In this document: positions 18,079 to 25,847 of the stretch, piece by piece
Layout: the number at the start of each line of letters is the position of its first letter
Numbering within the stretch: position 1 is the first letter of the stretch
From: Pseudomonas sp. GOM6
GTDB lineage: Bacteria > Pseudomonadota > Gammaproteobacteria > Pseudomonadales > Pseudomonadaceae
DNA: 64,000 nt
Direction of reading: 5' to 3'
NCBI RefSeq assembly: GCF_029537485.1
Contig: NZ_JARPUS010000019.1
Coordinates: forward strand, 1 to 64,000
Translations under genes and position numbers: made by a program
Notes under the pieces: generated by a model
Seen by the model: the letters and a program-made list of their open reading frames with translations, nothing else
Databases searched by the model: none
What the model was told of the DNA's origin: nothing

Positions 18079-18492
18079 TCAGGCGCCCATCACTTGGCGC
18101 AGATGCTCGGGTACCGGCACTGACTGGTTGTCGGCATGGTCAATCCATACCAGTTTGCAATGGCCTTCACCGTAACAGGCGCCAGGTTCTTCCAGCGTGC
18201 TCAAACGGTGTTCGACCACCAGGCTGCTGCGCCCGACCGCACCAGCGTACAGCTCAATGACCACTGTGGCTGGATGCACCACGGGTTTCAGGTAGGTATG
18301 CAGGGTTTGCAATACAACGGGACCCTGCGGGGCGTGATCAATCTCGATACCGATACTGGCGAACCACTCGACGCGGGCTTCCTGAACGTATTCGAGGTAG
18401 ATGGTGTTGTTGACATGGCCATAGTTGTCCATGTCGCTCCAACGCACCGGGATACGAGCCGTATGCAGTAGGCGTTTTTTCGACATGTTCAA
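18079..18492 (-). CDS. 4-hydroxybenzoyl-CoA thioesterase-like hotdog protein
   Basis: A 137-aa single hotdog-fold acyl-CoA thioesterase. The family signature VRWSDMDNYGHVNNTIYLEYVQEAR (residues 17-41) contains the catalytic-type Asp and the helix start GHVNN. It would hydrolyse acyl-CoA in the cytoplasm; substrate length is not predictable. It is the PA2801 counterpart. An alternative start is the Met at residue 3. It is divergent from mlaA with about 100 bp between. Confidence 0.9.
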   Translation of the reverse strand: MNMSKKRLLHTARIPVRWSDMDNYGHVNNTIYLEYVQEARVEWFASIGIEIDHAPQGPVVLQTLHTYLKPVVHPATVVIELYAGAVGRSSLVVEHRLSTLEEPGACYGEGHCKLVWIDHADNQSVPVPEHLRQVMGA

Positions 18493-18592
18493 CTCCGCTA
18501 GGCTGCTGCTTATTAGGAACGGTGACGTTTATACTGCGCAACCTGGGTTGGCCGCGGGCCGCCACACTACTGATGCCAAGGAGAGACTGCAA

Positions 18593-19291
18593 ATGCCAAT
18601 GACCGGTGCGAGCTGGATCGACCGTCTGACCCGCCTGTGCGCCTGTGCGCTGCTGGCGTCCCTGCCGCTGGCCGCCAACGCCGAGGACGACCCCTGGGAG
18701 TCTTTCAATCGGCCGGTATTCACCTTCAACGATACACTCGATACCTATGCCTTGAAGCCGATCGCCAAGGGTTACCAGGCAATTACCCCGCAATTCGTCG
18801 AAGATGGTGTGCACAACGTCTTCAACAATATTGGCGATGTCGGCAATCTGGCCAACAACCTGCTGCAGGGCAAGCTGCACGACGCGGGGGTTGATACCGG
18901 GCGCCTGGTGTTCAATACCACTTTCGGCCTGCTGGGCTTCTTCGATGTGGCCAGCGAAATGGGCCTGCAGCGCAATGACGAAGATTTCGGTCAGACGCTC
19001 GGCGCCTGGGGCGTGGGCAGCGGCCCCTATGTGGTGATCCCGTTCCTCGGCCCAAGCACCTTGCGTGATGCCCCAGCCAAGATTCCGGACGGTTTCCTGG
19101 AGCCCTATCCCTACATCGACCACGTGCCGACTCGCAACGTGACCCGTGCGGTCGATGTGGTCGACACCCGCGCCAGCCTGCTGTCGGCGGAGAAGATGAT
19201 CACCGGCGACAAGTACATCTTCATTCGTAACGCCTACCTGCAGAATCGCGAGTTCCGCGTCAAGGATGGCGAAGTGGTCGACGACTTCTGA
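18593..19291 (+). CDS. mlaA: MlaA/VacJ outer-membrane phospholipid transport protein
   Basis: A 232-aa MlaA family protein that removes misplaced phospholipids from the outer leaflet of the outer membrane with MlaBCDEF. The family core is complete: DPWESFNRPVFTFND, NNIGDVGNLANNLLQGK, GRLVFNTTFGLLGFFDVA and LGAWGVGSGPYVVIP. The N-terminus is a signal peptide ending ANA|EDD, with no lipobox cysteine, although E. coli MlaA is a lipoprotein. GGAG lies about 10 bases upstream of the ATG at 18593. It is the PA2800 counterpart; the other mla genes are elsewhere. Confidence 0.95.
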   Translation: MPMTGASWIDRLTRLCACALLASLPLAANAEDDPWESFNRPVFTFNDTLDTYALKPIAKGYQAITPQFVEDGVHNVFNNIGDVGNLANNLLQGKLHDAGVDTGRLVFNTTFGLLGFFDVASEMGLQRNDEDFGQTLGAWGVGSGPYVVIPFLGPSTLRDAPAKIPDGFLEPYPYIDHVPTRNVTRAVDVVDTRASLLSAEKMITGDKYIFIRNAYLQNREFRVKDGEVVDDF

Positions 19292-19308
19292 GGCTTTCGC
19301 CCGGTGTG

Positions 19309-19336
19309 AAAAAGGCGGCCTCGGCCGCCTTTTTTG
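19309..19336. terminator. Terminator between mlaA and the PilZ gene
   Basis: AAAAAGGCGGCC and GGCCGCCTTTTTT form a compact hairpin with T tracts in both directions, between convergent genes ending at 19291 and 19339. Confidence 0.92.
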
Positions 19337-19338
19337 TT

Positions 19339-19638
19339 TCAAGTCATGGTCAGTATGGCGAGCCCGATGGAGCTTCGTCCGTCGTCCAGGGTGCTGATTC
19401 GCACCACTTCGGCTTCGGCTTCCAGGCCTTTTAATTCACTGTGTTCGGAAGGGATCAACACACTCACCCGGTCGCCCATGGCGACTTGGCAGCGAGCTTC
19501 CAGTTGCATGCCGGTGCTGGACAAGTCCAGGCAATGGGCCTGAATTTCCTGGCCTGCATGCTTCAACGTGACTGGGGCTTCCAGTCGCATGCGGATGAAA
19601 TCGCGTTTCTCGCTATAGGCATGGTCGTTCTGGCTCAT
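19339..19638 (-). CDS. PilZ domain protein
   Basis: A 99-aa single-domain PilZ protein, a c-di-GMP receptor candidate. The binding motif KRDFIRMRL (RxxxR, residues 11-19) and the second motif DLSSTGMQLEA (DxSxxG, about 39-49) are both present, so binding is likely. It is the PA2799 counterpart, divergent from the rssB-like regulator, with about 210 bp between the starts. The output partner is unknown. Confidence 0.92.
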   Translation of the reverse strand: MSQNDHAYSEKRDFIRMRLEAPVTLKHAGQEIQAHCLDLSSTGMQLEARCQVAMGDRVSVLIPSEHSELKGLEAEAEVVRISTLDDGRSSIGLAILTMT

Positions 19639-19852
19639 TAACCCTTCCTCTTGTTTTTTGGGTGCTCCCCGAAGGTCTTATAACCCCCGCCGATTTGAGG
19701 TGTAAAGGCGGCTAACGACAATCGGCAGCGGCTTGAATCGCCCTGCGGATGGGAGTACCGTCTGCGCCTTGAATCGTTCGAGCACAGATGTTTTCTTTGG
19801 CTCGGTGCACTATTTGTCAATCTCTCTCCGGCGTCGTTTGCCTGGATGGCCC

Positions 19853-21037
19853 ATGCACAATCCCAGCGCCAAGCTGCTGATAATCGATGATGATGAGGTC
19901 GTGCGGGCGAGTCTCGCGGCTTACCTCGAAGACAGCGGTTTCCAGGTTTTGCAGGCCGAAAACGGGTTGCAGGGACTGGAAGTTTTCGAGCGTGATCAGC
20001 CCGACCTGGTTATTTGCGACCTGCGCATGCCGCAGGTCGATGGTTTGGAGTTGATCCGCCGCATCAACAAGCTGACCAGCGATATGCCGGTAATCGTGGT
20101 GTCCGGCGCAGGTGTGATGAGTGATGCGGTCGAAGCGCTGCGGCTAGGCGCTGCTGATTATCTGATCAAGCCCCTTGAAGACCTCGCCGTACTTGAACAC
20201 TCGGTACGCCGCGCGCTTGATCGCTATCAGCTGCGTTTGGAGAACCAGCGTTATCGCGACAAGCTGGAGGCCGCGAACCGCGAGCTACAGGCCAGCTTGC
20301 ACCTACTGCAAGAGGACCAGAACGCCGGACGCCAGGTACAGATGAATATGCTGCCGGTCACGCCCTGGCAGGCAGATGATCTGCAGTTCACCCACCAGAT
20401 CATCCCTTCTCTTTACCTCTCTGGGGATTTCGTCGACTACTTCCGCGTGGACGAGCATCGGGTGGCGTTCTATCTGGCGGATGTCTCCGGGCACGGAGCG
20501 TCTTCGGCCTTTGTCACCGTGCTGCTCAAGTTCATGACCACGCGTCTTCTCTATGAGTGGAAGCGCAATGGTGTGCTGCCCGAGTTCAAACCATCCGATG
20601 TGCTCGGTCACATTAACCGCGGCTTGATCAACTGCAAGCTGGGCAAGCATGTCACCATGCTCGGTGGGGTGATCGACGAGCAGAGTGGGCAATTGACCTA
20701 CAGCATTGGTGGGCATTTGCCACTGCCTGTGCTGTTTAGTGAAGGCAAGGCCAGTTACCTGGACGGGCGCGGGTTGCCGGTAGGGCTGTTTGCCGAGGCA
20801 ACCTATAACGACTTGGTGATGGAGCTGCCAAAGTCATTCAGCCTGACGCTGATGTCCGACGGCATCCTGGATCTTCTGCCCGGTGACACGCTCAAAGAGA
20901 AAGAGGCTAAGTTGCCTGAGCTGGTAGCACAGGCGGGGGGCTCGCTCGACGGCCTGCGTCAGGTGCTCGGGCTGGCCAATCTGCATGATATGCCGGATGA
21001 TATCGCCTTGCTGGTGTTGAGCAGGAACCTTGCATGA
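19853..21037 (+). CDS. rssB: RssB-like response regulator with PP2C-type phosphatase domain
   Basis: A 394-aa protein: an N-terminal receiver (LLIIDDDEVVRASL, phospho-Asp 56 in VICDLRMPQVDG, Lys in LIKPLED), a coiled linker (about 130-165) and a C-terminal SpoIIE-type PP2C domain (FYLADVSGHGASSAF). This is the Pseudomonas RssB architecture (PA2798), where it controls RpoS stability and acts on an anti-sigma-factor antagonist. The ATG at 19853 is the start that gives a normal receiver N-terminus. It overlaps the STAS gene by 4 bases. Confidence 0.9.
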   Translation: MHNPSAKLLIIDDDEVVRASLAAYLEDSGFQVLQAENGLQGLEVFERDQPDLVICDLRMPQVDGLELIRRINKLTSDMPVIVVSGAGVMSDAVEALRLGAADYLIKPLEDLAVLEHSVRRALDRYQLRLENQRYRDKLEAANRELQASLHLLQEDQNAGRQVQMNMLPVTPWQADDLQFTHQIIPSLYLSGDFVDYFRVDEHRVAFYLADVSGHGASSAFVTVLLKFMTTRLLYEWKRNGVLPEFKPSDVLGHINRGLINCKLGKHVTMLGGVIDEQSGQLTYSIGGHLPLPVLFSEGKASYLDGRGLPVGLFAEATYNDLVMELPKSFSLTLMSDGILDLLPGDTLKEKEAKLPELVAQAGGSLDGLRQVLGLANLHDMPDDIALLVLSRNLA

Positions 21038-21528
21038 ATCCTGGGAATAGCCCCGGTAGAATCCAGTTTGCGGAGCAGGACGGTACCTTCGTTCTGAAGT
21101 TCGTGGGCGAAGTTCGTTTAACGCTGTGTTCAGCGCTGGATTCGACAATCGAGAAGATTTTTGCGGCGCTGAATTTTTCGGCGATCGTCATCGACCTGAC
21201 GGAAACCCGCAGCATCGATAGCACAACCCTTGGCCTGCTGGCCAAACTCTCCATTCTGTCCCGGCAAAAGATCGGCCTGCTGCCCACCGTGGTTACTACT
21301 CACGAAGACATCACGCGGCTTCTACAGTCGATGGGGTTCGATCAGGTGTTCAATATCGTCGACCGCCCCGTGCCTTGTCCGGAGTGCTTGAGTGATTTGC
21401 CATCCCAGGATCAGTCCGAAGAGGTGGTCAAAGCCAAAGTGCTAGAGGCCCACCGCATCCTGATGGGGCTCAACGACTCCAATCGCGAGGCTTTTCATGA
21501 TCTGGTGAGTGCGCTGGAACGTAGTTGA
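21034..21528 (+). CDS. STAS domain anti-sigma factor antagonist (RssC-like)
   Basis: A 164-aa protein whose first 100 residues are a STAS domain. The phosphorylatable Ser lies in RSIDSTTLGLLAKLS. The C-terminal 60 residues are an extension with a CPEC pair. It overlaps the phosphatase gene by 4 bases, so the RssB PP2C domain is very likely its phosphatase, forming a partner switch. It is the PA2797 counterpart. Confidence 0.9.
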   Translation: MNPGNSPGRIQFAEQDGTFVLKFVGEVRLTLCSALDSTIEKIFAALNFSAIVIDLTETRSIDSTTLGLLAKLSILSRQKIGLLPTVVTTHEDITRLLQSMGFDQVFNIVDRPVPCPECLSDLPSQDQSEEVVKAKVLEAHRILMGLNDSNREAFHDLVSALERS

Positions 21529-21544
21529 GTTAAGTCCAGGCATG

Positions 21545-21583
21545 AAAAAGGGGCGATATCTCCGAGGATATCGCCCCTTTTTA
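21545..21583. terminator. Terminator between rssBC and tal
   Basis: AAAAAGGGGCGATATC and its complement around TCCGA form a 16-bp perfect stem with T tracts in both directions. It sits between convergent genes and probably ends both transcripts. Confidence 0.95.
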
Positions 21584-21594
21584 TTGGGCTCTGA

Positions 21595-22518
21595 TCAGCT
21601 GCGTTGGGCGAGCAAAACTTCCAGCTTTTCCTGGTCGCGGGCAAACAGGCGAATACCTTCGGCCAGCTTCTCGGTGGCCATGGCATCTTCGTTCAGGGCC
21701 CAGCGGAAGGTCGATTCATTTAGCGACTGGCGAGGCTCGCCAGCCTCGGGGGTGAGGATGCGCGGCAGTGTGCCTTCGGCATCTGCCAGTTGTTGCAGTA
21801 GATCGGGGCTGATTGTCAGTCGGTCGCAGCCGGCCAGTTGTTCGATCTGCCCCAGGTTGCGGAAGCTGGCACCCATCACCACGGTGTCGTAGCCATTGGC
21901 CTTGTAGTATTGGTAAATGCGCGAAACAGATTGCACGCCTGGATCTTCGGCGCCTGCAAAGTCGCGCCCTTCGGCTTTTTTGTACCAGTCGTAAATGCGC
22001 CCGACGAAAGGTGAAATGAGGAATACGCCGGCGTCGGCGCAGGCAACGGCCTGGGCAAAGGAGAACAGCAGGGTCAGGTTGGTCTGGATGCCGGCTTTTT
22101 CCAGTTGCTCGGCGGCGCGAATGCCTTCCCAGGTCGATGCGATCTTGATCAGTACGCGCTCCCGGCCGATGCCGGCGTGGTCATACAGCTCGACGATGCG
22201 TTCGGCACGGCGCAGGGTGGCCTGGGTATCGAAGGAGAGTCGAGCATCGACTTCCGTTGAGATGCGCCCCGGAATGGCTTTCAGAATCTCCTGGCCCACG
22301 GCTACGCCGAAATGATCGCAGGCCAGGCCCAGGTCGCCCTTGCCGGCATCGACCGCCTGATTCAGCAACTCGGTATAACGGGGCAGGGCGGCTGCCTTGA
22401 GCAGCAGCGACGGGTTGGTGGTGGCATCGACCGGTTTCAAGCGGGTGATGGCATCGAGGTCACCCGTATCGGCGACGACCGTGGTGTACTGCTTGAGTTG
22501 TTCCAGTTTGCTGGTCAT
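21595..22518 (-). CDS. tal: Transaldolase
   Basis: A 307-aa TalB-type transaldolase of the non-oxidative pentose phosphate pathway. The Schiff-base lysine is in VLIKIASTWEG (near 132), and DATTNPSLLLKA and ISPFVGRIYDWYK are family blocks. I take the ATG at 22518; the 19 extra upstream codons are not conserved. It is the PA2796 counterpart. Confidence 0.97.
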   Translation of the reverse strand: MTSKLEQLKQYTTVVADTGDLDAITRLKPVDATTNPSLLLKAAALPRYTELLNQAVDAGKGDLGLACDHFGVAVGQEILKAIPGRISTEVDARLSFDTQATLRRAERIVELYDHAGIGRERVLIKIASTWEGIRAAEQLEKAGIQTNLTLLFSFAQAVACADAGVFLISPFVGRIYDWYKKAEGRDFAGAEDPGVQSVSRIYQYYKANGYDTVVMGASFRNLGQIEQLAGCDRLTISPDLLQQLADAEGTLPRILTPEAGEPRQSLNESTFRWALNEDAMATEKLAEGIRLFARDQEKLEVLLAQRS

Positions 22519-22591
22519 GACGGAGCCCTGTCGTTGAATGCCCCTGACCTTACCCGAGCGTCGCCGGGTGCTCAACGTCTAGCGCGGGCTT

Positions 22592-23605
22592 TCAACGTCC
22601 GTTGAGCAGCTCAATGGCCTGGTCGAATACCCGCAACGGTTCGGCCGCCTTGTGCACATCCACCGAGAGCAGTTGACGGAAGCGTCGTGCCCCAGGAAAG
22701 CCTTGCGCCAAGCCGAGTACATGGCGGGTTACATGGTGCATGGCGCCGCCCTCGGCTATGTGGCGTTCGATATAGGGGCGCATCCGGCTCAGGGCTTCGG
22801 ATCGGGTGATCGCCGGCCGGTTCAGGCCGAATAGCTGTTGGTCGACCTCGGCCAGGAGATAAGGGTTATGGTAGGCCTCACGCCCTAGCATCACGCCGTC
22901 GAAGCTCTGCAGGTGTTCGCGACATTCGACCAGGGTCTTTATGCCACCGTTGAGGATGATCTCCAGTTGCGGGAAATCCCGCTTGAGCTGCGCGGCTACT
23001 TCGTAGCGAAGTGGCGGGATCTCGCGGTTTTCTTTGGGCGAAAGGCCTTCGAGAATGGCGATGCGCGCGTGTACGGTAAAACTGGTGCAGCCGGCCTGAT
23101 GAACGGCTCCGACGAAGTCGCACAGCTCGGCGTAGCTGTCGCGGCCGTTGATGCCGATGCGGTGTTTCACTGTCACCGGGATGCTGACGGCATCCTGCAT
23201 CGCCTTGACGCAGTCGGCCACCAGCTGTGGATGTGCCATCAGACAGGCACCGATCATGTTGTTCTGTACCCGGTCACTCGGGCAGCCTACGTTCAGGTTG
23301 ACCTCGTCGTAACCCTGTTCCTCGGCGAGTCGGGCACAGGCCGCCAGGTCAGCCGGATTGCTGCCGCCCAGCTGCAAGGCCAGCGGGTGTTCAGATTCGT
23401 CGTAACGCAGAAAGCGCTGCCTGTCTCCGTGCAGCAGTGCGCCTGTGGTGACCATTTCGGTATAGAGCAAGGCATGGCTAGACAGCTGACGCAGGAAGTA
23501 GCGGCAGTGGCGGTCGGTCCAATCCATCATCGGGGCGACGGAAAAGCGACGGGAGAGGGGGGCGGTTTGCATAAGGGGCCGGTAGGACTGGAAGGCAGGC
23601 GGCAT
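22592..23605 (-). CDS. dusA: tRNA-dihydrouridine(20/20a) synthase DusA
   Basis: A 337-aa flavoenzyme reducing U20/U20a in the tRNA D-loop. A TIM barrel with FMN-site VAPMMDWTDRHCRYFLR at the start, catalytic Cys in NLNVGCPSDRVQ (near 105), VTVKHRIGING and ILNGGIKT are present, followed by the helical tRNA-binding domain. The ATG at 23605 has a weak AGGG; an alternative Met at residue 12 lacks a ribosome site. It is 73 bp downstream of nothing obvious and reads toward tal, with which it may be cotranscribed. Confidence 0.95.
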   Translation of the reverse strand: MPPAFQSYRPLMQTAPLSRRFSVAPMMDWTDRHCRYFLRQLSSHALLYTEMVTTGALLHGDRQRFLRYDESEHPLALQLGGSNPADLAACARLAEEQGYDEVNLNVGCPSDRVQNNMIGACLMAHPQLVADCVKAMQDAVSIPVTVKHRIGINGRDSYAELCDFVGAVHQAGCTSFTVHARIAILEGLSPKENREIPPLRYEVAAQLKRDFPQLEIILNGGIKTLVECREHLQSFDGVMLGREAYHNPYLLAEVDQQLFGLNRPAITRSEALSRMRPYIERHIAEGGAMHHVTRHVLGLAQGFPGARRFRQLLSVDVHKAAEPLRVFDQAIELLNGR

Positions 23606-23710
23606 TTTACCCTAGCTTTCGTCAGGGGCGGCGTTTGGCTGCTATACCTTGATTGAGACGCTGGATAGTCTGTTGCCAGGGTTTCATCTTCGTTTACAGG
23701 AGTTCGCACT

Positions 23711-24016
23711 ATGCAAAGCAAATATTGGTTGGCGGTAATGGTTCTGGGTTGCAGTCTGCAGGTGGGGGCGACCAGCTTTGTGGTCACTACCGATGCGCTG
23801 GTCAATACAGTTGAGGGGACTACCGACTTCACGTCGTCGAGCTTCGGTGACGATAAGGTGGTGCGGGAGGCCAAGGATGACGCGGCAAGCTTCGTTGCCA
23901 GTGAGGGTGTGATTCGAGGTGCCCACTTGGAGGCTGCGTTGACGCACATACGCGGCAAGCTTCCGGGGTTGCAGGCTGATGATATGCAGCTGGCCCAGGC
24001 AATTCTGGCGATCTGA
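23711..24016 (+). CDS. DUF2388 small exported protein
   Basis: A 101-aa protein with a signal peptide (about residues 1-20, ending LQVGA|TS). The mature part matches the DUF2388 family common in Pseudomonas, with TDFTSSSF, DDAASFVASEG and RGAHLEAAL. Likely periplasmic; function unknown. It has AGGAG 9 bases upstream of the ATG and its own terminator. Confidence 0.88.
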   Translation: MQSKYWLAVMVLGCSLQVGATSFVVTTDALVNTVEGTTDFTSSSFGDDKVVREAKDDAASFVASEGVIRGAHLEAALTHIRGKLPGLQADDMQLAQAILAI

Positions 24017-24031
24017 CCTTTGTTCTGAAAA

Positions 24032-24062
24032 TAAAAACGGCGCCATGGGCGCCGTTTTTGTT
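24032..24062. terminator. Terminator after the DUF2388 gene
   Basis: AAAAACGGCGCC and GGCGCCGTTTTTG form a hairpin with a four-base loop, between convergent genes ending at 24016 and 24075. Confidence 0.92.
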
Positions 24063-24074
24063 TTCGCGTGAGGG

Positions 24075-25358
24075 TTATACGCCGAGCTTGTCGCGCAGGC
24101 TGTAATACCAGGCGCCGATGGCGCTGAACGGTACCTGGAACAGGCGGCCACCCGGGAACGGGTAGTGCGGCAGGCTGGCAAAGGCGTCGAAGCGCTCGGC
24201 TTGACCGCGCAGGGTTTCCGCCAGCAGCTTGCCGGCCAGGTGGGTGTAGGTCACGCCGTGACCGCTGCAGCCCTGGGAGTAATAAATGTTGTCGCCTAGA
24301 CGGCCGACCTGCGGCAGGCGCGAGAGGGTCAGCAGGAAGTTGCCGGTCCAGGCGAAGTCGATCTTCACGTCCTTCAGCTGCGGGAAGGTCTTGAGCATTT
24401 TCGGGCGGATGATCGCTTCGATGTTGGCCGGGTCGCGGGCGCCGTAGACCACACCGCCGCCGAAGATCAGGCGCTTGTCGCCGGACAGGCGATAGTAATC
24501 GAGCAGGTAGTTGCAGTCCTCGACGCAGTAATCCTGCGGCAGCAGGCTCTTGGCCAGCTCGTCGGACAGCGGTTCGGTGGTGATCACCTGGGTACCGCAG
24601 GGCATAGACTTGCTGGCCAGTTCTGGCAGCAGGTTGCCCAGATAAGCGTTACCGGCGACAACCACGAACTTGGCCTTCACTCGGCCTTCCGGCGTGTGCA
24701 CCACCGGGTTGGCACCGCGTTCCACGCGAATTGCCGGGCTCTGCTCATGGATGATGCCACCCAGAGATTCCACTGCAGCTGCTTCGCCCAGCGCCAGGTT
24801 GAGCGGGTGGATATGGCCGCCGCTCATGTCCAGCATGCCGCCAACATAGGTGTCGGTGTCCACGATTTCGCGGATGCGCTTCTCATCCAGCAGTTCAAGC
24901 TGGGTATGGCCGTAGCGTTCCCATAGCTTCTTCTGTGACTCCAGGTGCTTCATGTGCTTCGGGGTGTTGGCTGCGAACACACCGCCGTCCTTCAGGTCGC
25001 ACTTGATGTCGTACTTGGCGATGCGCTCACGAATGATGCGGCCACCTTCGAAGGCCATGTCGCCGAGCAGCTTGGCGTGCTTAGGGCCGACGGTGCGCTC
25101 GATCACATCGATATCGCGGCTGTAGCTGTTGACGATCTGGCCGCCGTTACGGCCGGAGGCACCGAAGCCCACCTTGGCGGCTTCGACGATGGTGACCTTG
25201 AAACCGTTCTCCAGCAGGAACAGGGCAGTGGAGAGGCCGGTGTAGCCGGCGCCGATGATGCAGACATCGGTCTCGGTCTCACCCTGCAGGGCCGGACGCT
25301 GCGGAACCGGGTTGGCCGAGGCTGCGTAGTAGGACTGGGGGTAGGGAGTGTGCGCCAT
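24075..25358 (-). CDS. FAD-dependent amine oxidase (gamma-glutamylputrescine oxidase-like)
   Basis: A 427-aa DAO-family flavoenzyme. The N-terminal dinucleotide fold reads CIIGAGYTGLSTALFL with the acidic turn VTIVEA (about 32-60), then GASGRNGGQI. The C-terminal part DNIYYSQGCSGHGVTYTHLAG completes the FAD site. It is closest to PuuB/PauB enzymes that oxidise gamma-glutamylated polyamines in putrescine catabolism; the locus matches P. aeruginosa PA2776 (pauB3). No other pau/puu genes are adjacent, so exact substrate is inferred. Confidence 0.88.
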   Translation of the reverse strand: MAHTPYPQSYYAASANPVPQRPALQGETETDVCIIGAGYTGLSTALFLLENGFKVTIVEAAKVGFGASGRNGGQIVNSYSRDIDVIERTVGPKHAKLLGDMAFEGGRIIRERIAKYDIKCDLKDGGVFAANTPKHMKHLESQKKLWERYGHTQLELLDEKRIREIVDTDTYVGGMLDMSGGHIHPLNLALGEAAAVESLGGIIHEQSPAIRVERGANPVVHTPEGRVKAKFVVVAGNAYLGNLLPELASKSMPCGTQVITTEPLSDELAKSLLPQDYCVEDCNYLLDYYRLSGDKRLIFGGGVVYGARDPANIEAIIRPKMLKTFPQLKDVKIDFAWTGNFLLTLSRLPQVGRLGDNIYYSQGCSGHGVTYTHLAGKLLAETLRGQAERFDAFASLPHYPFPGGRLFQVPFSAIGAWYYSLRDKLGV

Positions 25359-25502
25359 ATTTGAACCTATGTTCTTTATTTTTTACGAAGTGAGCCCATG
25401 CTACCCGAGGCAAAATGCGCCGGCTAGCCTGTGTGCAAAATTTTTAACGTCCCGCTGTGCAGCAAAAAATCCACTTTTTCAGTGGCTTAGCGAAAAAAGT
25501 GG

Positions 25503-25530
25503 TTGACACTCAGGGGAATCTCCCTAAAAT
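25503..25530 (+). promoter_or_regulatory. Sigma-70 promoter of tRNA-Val
   Basis: TTGACA (25503-25508) and TAAAAT (25525-25530) are separated by 16 bp. The tRNA begins 13 bp after the -10 box, and the GC-rich stretch GCGCCTCC after the box looks like a stringent discriminator. Confidence 0.85.
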
Positions 25531-25543
25531 GCGCCTCCATTGC

Positions 25544-25620
25544 AGGCACATAGCTCAGTTGGTTAGAGCACCACCTTGACATGGTGGGGGTCGTTGGTTC
25601 GAGTCCAATTGTGCCTACCA
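25544..25620 (+). tRNA. tRNA-Val (GAC)
   Basis: A 77-nt cloverleaf: acceptor AGGCACA with TGTGCCT, D-loop AGCTCAGTTGGTTAGAGC, anticodon loop TTGACAT giving GAC, T-arm GGTTCGAGTCC, encoded CCA. A terminator follows directly. Confidence 0.97.
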
Positions 25621-25626
25621 AATCCG

Positions 25627-25656
25627 AAAGGGGTCGTTAATACGACCCCTTTTTTA
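25627..25656 (+). terminator. Terminator of tRNA-Val
   Basis: AAAGGGGTCG and CGACCCCTTT form a 10-bp stem around TTAATA, followed by a run of T. About 190 bp of non-coding leader then lead to thrS (start 25848). In that leader I see no other clear element. Confidence 0.9.
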
Positions 25657-25847
25657 TTGGCTGCTTGCCAGAGAATAGGCTTTCTGGAAGCATCCGCGAT
25701 TCTGTTTACCTCCAGTGACTCTGGTTCGGTTCTGGTTGGCCCACAAGGCTCCTGCCATCGTCAGGCAGGTATACCGCCGGATCGCTTCCTGGCTCATCCC
25801 AACCCATGTGACCTTTGGTAGGGGTCACCACTAGGAGAGGAGGCGCC

